Of a stretch of 40,284 bases of DNA, positions 17,275 through 24,349 are shown piece by piece. Below the pieces are notes generated by a model. The model was not told the DNA's origin. It worked only from the letters and a program-made list of their open reading frames with translations, and ran no database searches. The stretch's first letter is position 1; the number at the start of each line of letters is the position of its first letter. A program made the translations under genes and the position numbers. Origin of the DNA: Streptomyces roseus. Its GTDB lineage: Bacteria > Actinomycetota > Actinomycetes > Streptomycetales > Streptomycetaceae. The stretch lies in NCBI RefSeq assembly GCF_001044425.1, contig NZ_LFML01000149.1:169204-209487 (forward strand), written 5' to 3'.

Positions 17275-17723
17275 GCCGCCGCGGAGCGGGTCAGGGCGCG
17301 GATGGCGGTCTCCTGGGAGTAGGCGAGCATCCCGATCGTCATCGCGCTCATGACCACCGCGAACAGCACGTGGCCCAGGGTCGAGGTCACGGCCAGGCCC
17401 ACGGCGTTCAGGGCGAAGTGGCTGCCGACCCGCAGGGCGATGAGCGCGAAGGCGATCTTGCGGGTGTCCTTGCCGCGCCACAGCGCCTTCGCCAGCCTGA
17501 TCCGGCTGCGCATCATCGTCAGCGAGACGGTGATGTTCACGGCCAGCAGGACCAGCAGGACGGCCCAGGCCGAGGGAAAGGCCTTCAGGATGTCGAAGGC
17601 GGCCGCGAGCACGCCCTCGAAACCGAAGAACCAGAGCGGCAGCCGGTAGTCGGCCGGTGCCGTCGTGCTGGTGTCGATCGCCTCGGCCGGTGCCTTCTCG
17701 GTCTTCGTCTTCAGGATGTTCAT
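17262..17723 (-). CDS. Small integral membrane protein, unknown function
   Basis: A 153-aa protein with four hydrophobic segments at about residues 28-47, 50-70, 90-115 and 117-137, a cytoplasmic N-terminus rich in Lys/Thr (MNILKTKTEKAPAEAID) and a basic loop (RSRIRLAKALWRGKDTRK) between segments 2 and 3. I do not recognise the family. The stop codon lies inside a minisatellite, so the C-terminus may vary in length between strains. It is divergent from an HSL-type esterase; the shared promoter region holds a perfect 14-bp palindrome. A transport or stress-response role is possible but not shown. Confidence 0.78.
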   Translation of the reverse strand: MNILKTKTEKAPAEAIDTSTTAPADYRLPLWFFGFEGVLAAAFDILKAFPSAWAVLLVLLAVNITVSLTMMRSRIRLAKALWRGKDTRKIAFALIALRVGSHFALNAVGLAVTSTLGHVLFAVVMSAMTIGMLAYSQETAIRALTRSAAAARA

Positions 17724-17770
17724 GTCGTTCCCCCGCGGTCGGTGTGATGATCACAGTCTGGCCGGGGCGG

Positions 17771-17790
17771 GGGGCTCGGGGCAGAGCCCC
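17771..17790. other. Short hairpin upstream of the small membrane protein gene
   Basis: Arms GGGGCTC (17771-17777) and GAGCCCC (17784-17790) with a 6-base loop, in the divergent promoter region. The role is not clear. Confidence 0.4.
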
Positions 17791-17806
17791 GGGTCACACG
17801 TGCCGT

Positions 17807-17820
17807 ATGACAGCTGTCAT
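17807..17820. promoter_or_regulatory. Perfect 14-bp palindrome between divergent genes
   Basis: ATGACAGCTGTCAT is a perfect palindrome between the membrane protein start (17723) and the esterase start (17867). It has the size and symmetry of an operator for a dimeric repressor. No regulator gene is next to it, so the cognate protein is unknown. Confidence 0.55.
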
Positions 17821-17866
17821 GTGCCGGGCGACGGCGCCCGCCTGACGGTGTGATGGGATACGCCGT

Positions 17867-18904
17867 ATGGGTCGCACCGGACAAGAGGACCAGCCGCCGT
17901 CGGGGATGCCCGTACCGCCCATCGACCCCGAACTGGCCGTCGCCCTCGACGCCTTGGACGAGGAGTCACGGGCGCCGATCACCCCGGAGAACCTCGCCGC
18001 CCGGCAGGAGCGGGACGCCGCCTCCCGGCCCCGCCCGACGGCCGAGGACCTCCGCGCCGGCGGCCGTTTCGAGGTCACCGAGCTCCGCGTCCCGGGGCCC
18101 CTGGGCGCCCCCGACGTCACGCTCGTCAGCGCACGCCCCTGCGGGCTCGCGGGGCGGCCCCTGCCCCTCCTGTACTACATGCACGGCGGCGGCATGGTCA
18201 TGGGCAACGCCTGGTCCGTGCTCCCGCGCATCCTCCGCGAATGGGCCCTCCCGCTGGAGCTGGCCGTCCTCTCCGTCGAGTACCGCCTCGCGCCGCGGGC
18301 GCGCTACCCCGAACCCCTGGAGGACTGCTACGCCGGCCTCCTCTGGGCGGCCGGCCACGCGGCCGAGCTCGGCATCGACCCCGACCGCATCGTCATCGGC
18401 GGCAAGAGCGCCGGCGGCGGCCTCGCCGCGGCCCTCGCCCTCCTCACCCGCGACCGCGGCGGCCCCGTCCCCCTGGGCCAACTGCTGCTCTGCCCCATGC
18501 TCGACGACCGCGGCACCACCTTCTCCGGCCGCCAGATGACCGGCCTCGGCGTCTGGGACCTCACCTCCGACACCACCGCCTGGCAGGCCCTGCTGGGCGA
18601 GCGCCACGGCGCCGCGGACCTGCCGCCCTATGCGGCCCCCGCCCGCGCCACGGACCTCTCCGGACTCCCGCCGGCCTTCATCGAGGTCGGCTCGGCCGAG
18701 ATCCACCGCGACGAGGACGTGGCGTACGCGAACGCCCTCTGGCAGGCCGGCGGCCAGGCCGAACTCCACGTCTGGCCCGGCGCGTACCACGGCTTCGACG
18801 GCCTGGCCCCCGAGGCGGCCCTCACCCGCGCCGCCCGCGAAACCCGCACCCGCTGGCTCACCCGCCTCCTGACCCGACCGCCGGCCCCGGCACCCGGGCC
18901 GTAG
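17867..18904 (+). CDS. HSL-family (type IV) alpha/beta hydrolase, esterase/lipase
   Basis: A 345-aa cytoplasmic esterase of the hormone-sensitive-lipase family. It has the HGGG oxyanion motif (His106), VEYRLAPRARYPEPLEDCYAGL, the nucleophile elbow GGKSAGGG with Ser181, and the catalytic His308 in AYHGFDG. In the segment that normally reads G-x-x-D-x-L-x-D, this protein has GSAEIHRDEDV, so Glu may take the acid role or the following Asp may serve. Substrates are usually short acyl esters. The start has a plausible GGGAT-type upstream region and excludes an earlier, non-family N-terminus. It is monocistronic, divergent from the small membrane protein. Confidence 0.9.
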   Translation: MGRTGQEDQPPSGMPVPPIDPELAVALDALDEESRAPITPENLAARQERDAASRPRPTAEDLRAGGRFEVTELRVPGPLGAPDVTLVSARPCGLAGRPLPLLYYMHGGGMVMGNAWSVLPRILREWALPLELAVLSVEYRLAPRARYPEPLEDCYAGLLWAAGHAAELGIDPDRIVIGGKSAGGGLAAALALLTRDRGGPVPLGQLLLCPMLDDRGTTFSGRQMTGLGVWDLTSDTTAWQALLGERHGAADLPPYAAPARATDLSGLPPAFIEVGSAEIHRDEDVAYANALWQAGGQAELHVWPGAYHGFDGLAPEAALTRAARETRTRWLTRLLTRPPAPAPGP

Positions 18905-18983
18905 GGCCGCCGCACCCGGCTGCGCCGGACGGGGGTTCCGCGGCCGGTTTCGCGCGTCCGCCCTCGTGACTAGGCTGCCCCAC

Positions 18984-19649
18984 ATGACGATTCGCGCTGT
19001 GGTGTTCGATGTCGGCGAATGCCTCGTGGACGAGACCCGGGAGTACGGGACGTGGGCCGACTGGCTCGGAGTGCCCCGCCACACGTTCGCGGCCGTCTTC
19101 GGCGCGGTCGTGGCGCAGGGTCGCGACTACCGCGAGGTCTTCCAGGAGTTCCGCCCCGGCTTCGACCTGACCGAGCAGCGTGATGCCCGTGCGGCCGCCG
19201 GCCAGCCGGAGCACTTCGACGAGAGCGACCTCTACCCGGATGTCCGCCCGGCCCTGGCCAGACTGCGCGCCGACGGTCTGTGGCTGGGCATCGCCGGGAA
19301 CCAGACGGTTCGCGCGGGTGGCATCCTGCGGAAGCTCTTCCGTGACGACGTCGACCTGATCGGCACGTCAGACGACTGGGGCGCGAGCAAGCCCGACCCG
19401 AAGTTCTTCGAACGGGTCGCCGACGTCGTACCGTTCGCCAACGACGAGATCCTCTACGTCGGTGACCGCGTGGACAATGACCTCCGGCCCGGCGCGAAGG
19501 CGGGGATGCACACCGCGCTCCTTCGCAGGGGCCCGTGGGCCTTGATCCAGTGGGACACTCCCGAGGCCCGCGAGCTGCCGACGTTTCGCATCGAGAGCCT
19601 CGCCGACCTGTCGCCCAGGATCGCGGAGTTCAACAGGCAAGGGCGCTGA
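18984..19649 (+). CDS. HAD-superfamily hydrolase
   Basis: A 221-aa HAD-like phosphatase, subfamily IA. Motif I is VVFDVGECLVDE with nucleophile Asp9; the usual second Asp is Gly11, a variation seen in a subset of this family and expected to slow phosphate hydrolysis or alter chemistry. Motif II is GIAGNQT, the conserved Lys is in GASKPDPKFF, and the acidic motif is YVGDRVDNDL. The cap domain lies between residues 15 and 75. ATG 18984 begins exactly at the conserved first strand; an in-frame GTG at 18966 is possible. The 3' end overlaps the convergent regulator gene by 20 bases. The substrate is unknown. Confidence 0.88.
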   Translation: MTIRAVVFDVGECLVDETREYGTWADWLGVPRHTFAAVFGAVVAQGRDYREVFQEFRPGFDLTEQRDARAAAGQPEHFDESDLYPDVRPALARLRADGLWLGIAGNQTVRAGGILRKLFRDDVDLIGTSDDWGASKPDPKFFERVADVVPFANDEILYVGDRVDNDLRPGAKAGMHTALLRRGPWALIQWDTPEARELPTFRIESLADLSPRIAEFNRQGR

Positions 19650-20852
19650 CCACGGCACCCCAGCCGTAGAGCCGGTCATCGAGGTCGCGTACGTACTGCT
19701 CGTGCTCCCACGGGCCGAGCGCACGCCGCACTACCCTGACACGCTCCAGGCCAGTGGCGTACCAGTGCGTTTCCAGCAGCTCCAGTGCGCGAACGGCGTA
19801 CTGGGCCGCGTCCTGCGGGCGTCCGGCGGCGGCTTCCACCGCGCCGAGGTCTCCGAGGATTACCGTGCGCTGTTTGTCGGCATCGTGGGGGAGTCCATCG
19901 AGCACGTGGAGGAGCGTTTCGCGGGCCTGCGGCAGGTGCCCGGCAGTCAGTTGCACGTTGCCTTTGAAGGCGGCAAGTCGGATGGGACTGAACCAGTCCA
20001 TCCACTCGGGCATGGGTCGGCCGTCGGTTTCCTCGACGACGCTCTCCGCGTGGGCGATCAGGTCGAGGGCCGCTCGCGTGTCTCCGCTGCGGGTGGCGCA
20101 CTCCGCCTCGACCGCGTCCAGCCATGCCACGAAGTGGCCACCGGCTTGTCCGCGTCGGCCGTAGGTGCGGGCCGCGACCATGCGCTCTGTAGCAGCGGGT
20201 CGCTGCCCGGTCCATCCGGGGATGAATGCCATGTGGGCGAGGACCGCGGAGCCGAGCAGAGCGTCGTCCGCCTGCCCGGCGGCTTGAAGAGCGCGCACCC
20301 ACGTGTCTCCGGCGCGATCGGGTTCGCGGAGGTCGAAGAACTCGATGCGACCCGCGAGCATCCAACTCTCCGCGAGGGCAGCGGCAAGTGTCTGGCGGGT
20401 GCGACCTGTGGTCGCGTCGAGGAGTTGGCCGCCGAGGGTCGCGTGCGCCGCGACGGCGGGGTGCAGTATCGCGGGTGTGACGGTCGAGTAGAGCCGGCGG
20501 TGCGCGCGGGTGACGGCGCAGAAATCGGTTCCGGCGGTGGCCGGCTGCGGCGCACTGGTGGTTCGTACGGGGCCGCGGTTGGCGGGCGCGATAAGGCTCG
20601 CCGCTGCCTGCGGCCCGGTGCCGGGCGGCACGTTGAACCCGAGCTCGTCCAGGGGGCGCCCGAGGACGTCGACGAGGGCCTGCCTCACCTCGGGCTGGGG
20701 CAGGGGCGGGTTCTCGGCCTCGTAGCGGCGGGCCTGGCGCAGGCCGATGTGGGTTCCGCGTGCAGCGAGGGCATCGACGAGTTCCTGCTGAGTGCGGTAC
20801 CCGGCGGCTTGGCGGGCCGCCTTGAACCGTGCATTTCCGACGGGTCGGGCAC
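19630..20852 (-). CDS. XRE-type helix-turn-helix regulator with TPR-like C-terminus; start codon unclear
   Basis: About 400 aa. The HTH is FKAARQAAGYRTQQELVDALAARGTHIGLRQARRYE, followed by a long alpha-helical, TPR-like region (AGDTWVRALQAAGQADDALLGSAVLAHMAF ... ARETLLHVLDGL ... GAVEAAAGRPQDAAQYAVRAL). This matches the Streptomyces class of XRE regulators with TPR-like tails. The conserved start GNARFKAARQAAGY has no ATG or GTG in frame nearby; the only in-frame candidate is a remote TTG at 21057. A GTG at 20850-20852 lies one frame away and would give a short normal N-terminus after a single-base change near 20838-20842. So the gene is either frameshifted at its start or mis-sequenced there. 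It overlaps the HAD gene by 20 bases at the 3' end. Confidence 0.7.
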
Positions 20853-20864
20853 ATCGCGTCCGGG

Positions 20865-21005
20865 ATGGAAGGCGAGCTGATGGCCGTCCAGCATGAAGAC
20901 GTCTCGGGCAGTCCGGCGTACGAGCGATGGGTCGACGTGGCGTACGTGCGGGGGCCGTCCGGCCGTGAAATCTCGACGGCTGTCGGCAACATCGAGGCCG
21001 TGTGA
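20865..21005 (+). CDS. Small hypothetical protein (46 aa)
   Basis: A short plus-strand frame coding MEGELMAVQHEDVSGSPAYE and on to a final IEAV. It has balanced codon use and a protein-like composition. Alternative starts: GTG 20829 (58 aa, overlapping the regulator's 5' end) or ATG 20880 (41 aa), the latter with GAAGG 7 bases upstream and therefore the best-supported initiation site. Its stop TGA (21003-21005) overlaps the ATG of the next small gene in TGATG, which strongly suggests both are translated. It diverges from the XRE-type regulator. I do not recognise a domain; many actinomycete HTH regulators are flanked by tiny genes whose products modulate them, which is an inference here. Confidence 0.6.
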   Translation: MEGELMAVQHEDVSGSPAYERWVDVAYVRGPSGREISTAVGNIEAV

Positions 21006-21178
21006 TGGAGACGGAGAGCAAGTTTCCGCGCTGGCCCGTCCCGCCGGATTCGTGCAAGGAGTGTGCCGAGCACGTCGCTGCGCGCTTCGAGGCTCAGGTG
21101 GTGCGTGACCGCTCCCGTGTCAGCGACATGAACGTGCTGATCATGAGGCATCACCCCGAGCTGCGGGCCCACGGGTGA
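21005..21178 (+). CDS. Small hypothetical protein with a CxxC motif (57 aa)
   Basis: Begins METESKFPRWPVPPDSCKEC and ends LIMRHHPELRAHG. The Cys-x-x-Cys pair (SCKECAEHVAARF) with a nearby His could bind metal, and the rest is one amphipathic helix. It is joined to the upstream 46-aa gene by a TGATG stop/start overlap, so it is translationally coupled. The position, divergent from a TPR-tailed XRE-type regulator, suggests a partner or target of that regulator. No domain name can be given with confidence. Confidence 0.65.
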   Translation: METESKFPRWPVPPDSCKECAEHVAARFEAQVVRDRSRVSDMNVLIMRHHPELRAHG

Positions 21179-21394
21179 CCAAGCGCCTTCCTGAGTGTTC
21201 CAGAACGAGACTGTCCTCCAGACCGGGCTTTCCCGGTGTGGTCCGGCGGCGTCGGTCGTTCGTGGCAGCTCTCGTCGCCGCCGTAGGTCGGCTACCGGCG
21301 CATTCGCCGGGGTCCGGGACTCGGGACACTTCGCGCGGGTGGTTTACCCGGCACAGCCGCCGGGCGATGACATGGCCTCGCCTACCTTCGTTCC

Positions 21395-21410
21395 GTAGTC
21401 GAATGACTAC
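21395..21410. promoter_or_regulatory. Inverted repeat just upstream of the GDSL lipase
   Basis: Arms GTAGTC (21395-21400) and GACTAC (21405-21410) with a 4-base GAAT centre. It ends about 20 bases before the chosen ATG and could be an operator or a leader hairpin affecting translation. The gap 21179-21394 shows nothing else I can name. Confidence 0.45.
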
Positions 21411-21431
21411 CGTGCGTGAACGGAGATGCGG

Positions 21432-22544
21432 ATGCGTTTGAGGTCCATCGGCCGACTGGCAGCCCTCGCCCTGCCGGCCCGTCCCGGGGGAGCCCCGCGG
21501 CACCCCGTTTCCTCCCGGCTGCGGACGGGGGCCCTGGCCGTCGGGCTCACGTTGGCGGTGTCCGCGCTCGTGCCCTCGGGCTCCGCCGGTGCGGCCGATC
21601 AGTACCAGTGGGCCGCGCTGGGTGACTCGTACACCGCCGGCGGGTTCGTCGGAGTCCCGCAACCCCCGCTCGGTGATGCCTCGCGCGACGGCTGCGACCG
21701 CACCACCAACGCCTACCCCGACGTCGTCGACCGGGAGCTCGACGAGTTCCCGCCCGGCAAGCCCGTCCACCTGACCAACGTCAGCTGCGGCAACGCCACC
21801 ATCGCCGACATCGCCAACACCGGGCAGACACCGATCAGCCCGGTCCAGCCCCCCACCGGAGGATGGCGCGCAGTGGACCCGCAGATCAAGCGGGCCAAGC
21901 TCAACGACGGGACCGACGTCGTCACCATCGGCGTCGGCGGCAACAGCCTGCCGTTCGGCGGCATGCTCCTCAAGTGCCTCGAACTGGGTGTGACGCCAGG
22001 CAAGTCCTGCCGCGACCACTACACCAGTCCTCCCGAGGGGGAGGAGAGCATCCAGGACAAGCTCGCCAGGGTCCAGGACGAGTACGTCGAAATGCTGGCC
22101 AAGGTGCACGAGGCCGCCCCCAACGCGAAGGTGATCACCGTCGGCTATCCGGCCGTCCTGCCGCAGGAGGGCAGTGACTGCAACCGCCTCTCCCTCACCG
22201 AGCTGGGCGGAATCAAGCACACCGACATCGACTGGCTCCGTGACGACGTCCTCAAGTCGCTGAACAGCACGATCCAGCGGGTCGCGTCGTTCTTCGGCGA
22301 CCGTTACGTGGACGTCTACTCCTCCAGCGTGGGCCACGACGCCTGCCAGCCCGCCGGCACCAAGTGGGTCGAGGGAATCTGCGGCGACGCCGAGGACTAC
22401 TGGCCCGCCAAGCTCCCCGGCACCCTGCTGAACTGCGCTCCCATCAACAAGCGCCTCACCCTCGTCCACCCCAACGCCCAAGGCCACGCCAACACCGCCG
22501 CCCACGTCGAGCGGGCCATCCGCATCGCCCTCCTCGACCGCTGA
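21432..22544 (+). CDS. Secreted SGNH/GDSL-family lipase or esterase
   Basis: A 370-aa exported hydrolase. The signal peptide is long (about 55 residues), with a basic start, a hydrophobic core (GALAVGLTLAVSALV) and a GSAGAAD cleavage region. SGNH blocks: block I ALGDSYTAGGF with the nucleophile Ser; block II/III NVSCGNATIADI and VTIGVGGNSLPF; block V VHPNAQGH with the catalytic His. Six or more cysteines outside the signal suggest disulfides, as in the Streptomyces extracellular lipases. The first ATG (21426) directly abuts GGAG; ATG 21432 sits 6 bases after it and is preferred. Acts on extracellular lipids or esters. Confidence 0.93.
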   Translation: MRLRSIGRLAALALPARPGGAPRHPVSSRLRTGALAVGLTLAVSALVPSGSAGAADQYQWAALGDSYTAGGFVGVPQPPLGDASRDGCDRTTNAYPDVVDRELDEFPPGKPVHLTNVSCGNATIADIANTGQTPISPVQPPTGGWRAVDPQIKRAKLNDGTDVVTIGVGGNSLPFGGMLLKCLELGVTPGKSCRDHYTSPPEGEESIQDKLARVQDEYVEMLAKVHEAAPNAKVITVGYPAVLPQEGSDCNRLSLTELGGIKHTDIDWLRDDVLKSLNSTIQRVASFFGDRYVDVYSSSVGHDACQPAGTKWVEGICGDAEDYWPAKLPGTLLNCAPINKRLTLVHPNAQGHANTAAHVERAIRIALLDR

Positions 22545-22586
22545 CCCTGGCCTGACAGTCGCGGCCCCGGTCGGCGGACAGCGGCC

Positions 22587-22609
22587 GGGTCCGCGGCCGC
22601 GGCGGACCC
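22587..22609. terminator. Hairpin after the GDSL lipase gene
   Basis: 8-bp arms GGGTCCGC (22587-22594) and GCGGACCC (22602-22609) around a GC-rich 7-base loop that can pair further. It lies 43 bases after the lipase stop, with no T-tract. Confidence 0.55.
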
Positions 22610-22729
22610 GCATCGGCGGGACCGCATCCGGCAAGGCGGCGGAAGCCGGGTGACGTGCGGGGGCGCGGCGGGCGTGACACGCTGATCGCAGGCCTCGGGA
22701 GATGACAGCCGCGACGAACGGAGCGCGCT

Positions 22730-24349
22730 GTGGGACAACCGATACGCGCCGCCGCGCTGCGGCGCCGGGCGGCCGCCGCCTGCGCCGCACTCCTGCTCGT
22801 GGGACTCGCCTCGGGTACGGGCGCCCGCGCGGCCCCCGCCCCCGCCCCGGAACCGACCCCCTCGCCCTCCCAGGCGGCGCTCGACCCGCGCATCACCGAG
22901 ATCATGCGCAAGCCCGCGTACCGGCACGCCCAGTGGGGGCTCCTGGAGACCGAACCCGCCGACGGGCGCGTGCTGCACAGCCTCTTCCCCGGGCAGTTCT
23001 TCATCCCCGGCTCCACCGCGAAGCTCTTTGCCGTCTCCGGCACCTGGCGCACCCTCGGCACCGACCACCGCTTCGTCACCCCCGTCTACGCCGTGGGGCA
23101 GCGCACCGGCGCCACGCTGACCGGCGACCTCGACCTCGTCGCCCAGGGCGACCTCACCCTCGGCGGCCGCACCCGCCCCGACGGCACCGTCGCCTACACC
23201 GACCTCGACCACACCTACGCCAACGACTTCCCCGGCGCGACCCTCACCCCCGAGAACCCCCTCGCCGGCATCGACCAGCTCGCCCGCCAGGTCCGCGACT
23301 CCGGCATCACCCGCGTCGACGGCGACGTCATCGTCGACAGCCGCCTCTTCGCCCCCGACCCGGGCCTCGACCCCACCCCCACCCCCCTGATCGTCAACGA
23401 CAACCTCATCGACCTCCTCACCACCCCCGGGGACCGCGCGGGCGCCGACGCCCGCCTGGACTGGCGGCCGAAGGTCGCCCCGTACGCCGTCACCTCCGCG
23501 GTCAAGACCGTCGCCGCCGGAAAGCCCACGAACATCACCGTGACCACCACCGACGGCGGCACCCGGATCCGGCTCTCCGGCACCATCGCCGCCGACGCCA
23601 AGCCGCTGCTGCGCACCGCGCCCGTCACGGACCCGGCCGCGTTCGGCCGTACCGCGCTGATCGAGGCCCTCGCCCGGGTCGGCGTACGGGTCTCTGCGGA
23701 TCCGGTCGGCCCCAACCCCGCCGCCCGGCTGCCGCGCGACTACGACGGCCGGCCGCGCGTGGCCGCGTACACCTCGCCCCCGTACGAGCAGTACGCCAAA
23801 CTCATCCTCAAGGTCAGCCACAACCTCGGCGCCAACCTCGGCATCTGCCTGATGGCCGTCAGCGCCGGCGGCAAGCAGTGCGAGGGTGGCTTCCCGGTGC
23901 TCGGCGCCTTCCTGGACCGGGCCGGGGTCGACCGCAAACAGGTGGAGCTCTTGGACGGCCGGGGCGGCAACCCCAACGACCGGTCCACGCCCCAGGCGAT
24001 GGTCCAGATGCTGGCGTACTGGCAGCGCACCCGGGACGCGCGGCTCTTCCGGGAGGCCCTGCCCGTCCTCGGCGTCGACGGCCTGCTGGCCGCGAACTGC
24101 CGCAGCTGCCCGGCGCGCGGCAAGGTGTTCGCGAAGACGGGCGCGGTCGTCGGCGGGGACGCCCTCAACAACCGGCTCGCCGTCGGGGGCATCACCATCG
24201 CCGGCTACCTCGACAAGGGCGGCGGCCGCTTCGACACCTTCTACGCGGGCGTCACCGGCGCCGCCACCCCGACCGCCGACGTGGCCGACATCCTCGCCGT
24301 CTCCAACGACCTCGCCCAGGTCGCCGCCTACCTCCAGGAGTCCCCCTGA
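22730..24349 (+). CDS. dacB: D-alanyl-D-alanine carboxypeptidase/endopeptidase (PBP4 type, family S13)
   Basis: A 539-aa exported penicillin-binding protein that trims or cuts peptidoglycan stem peptides. The signal peptide covers about residues 1-35 and is followed by a Pro/Ala-rich linker (APAPAPEPTPSPS). The three active-site motifs are complete: Ser95-Thr-Ala-Lys98, Ser363-His-Asn365 and Lys469-Thr-Gly471. The region between SxxK and SxN carries the inserted domains typical of the S13 family (LDLVAQGDLTLGG, GDVIVDSRLF). Length is normal. GTG and ATG options exist near 22730; the chosen start gives the signal peptide directly. The 3' end overlaps the convergent ABC transporter gene by 22 bases. 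Confidence 0.93.
   Translation: MGQPIRAAALRRRAAAACAALLLVGLASGTGARAAPAPAPEPTPSPSQAALDPRITEIMRKPAYRHAQWGLLETEPADGRVLHSLFPGQFFIPGSTAKLFAVSGTWRTLGTDHRFVTPVYAVGQRTGATLTGDLDLVAQGDLTLGGRTRPDGTVAYTDLDHTYANDFPGATLTPENPLAGIDQLARQVRDSGITRVDGDVIVDSRLFAPDPGLDPTPTPLIVNDNLIDLLTTPGDRAGADARLDWRPKVAPYAVTSAVKTVAAGKPTNITVTTTDGGTRIRLSGTIAADAKPLLRTAPVTDPAAFGRTALIEALARVGVRVSADPVGPNPAARLPRDYDGRPRVAAYTSPPYEQYAKLILKVSHNLGANLGICLMAVSAGGKQCEGGFPVLGAFLDRAGVDRKQVELLDGRGGNPNDRSTPQAMVQMLAYWQRTRDARLFREALPVLGVDGLLAANCRSCPARGKVFAKTGAVVGGDALNNRLAVGGITIAGYLDKGGGRFDTFYAGVTGAATPTADVADILAVSNDLAQVAAYLQESP

Noticed and set aside
21175..21441. An 88-aa plus-strand frame after the micro-genes
   Set aside because: Its sequence is Arg/Ser-rich without a ribosome-binding site, and it crosses the lipase promoter and start.
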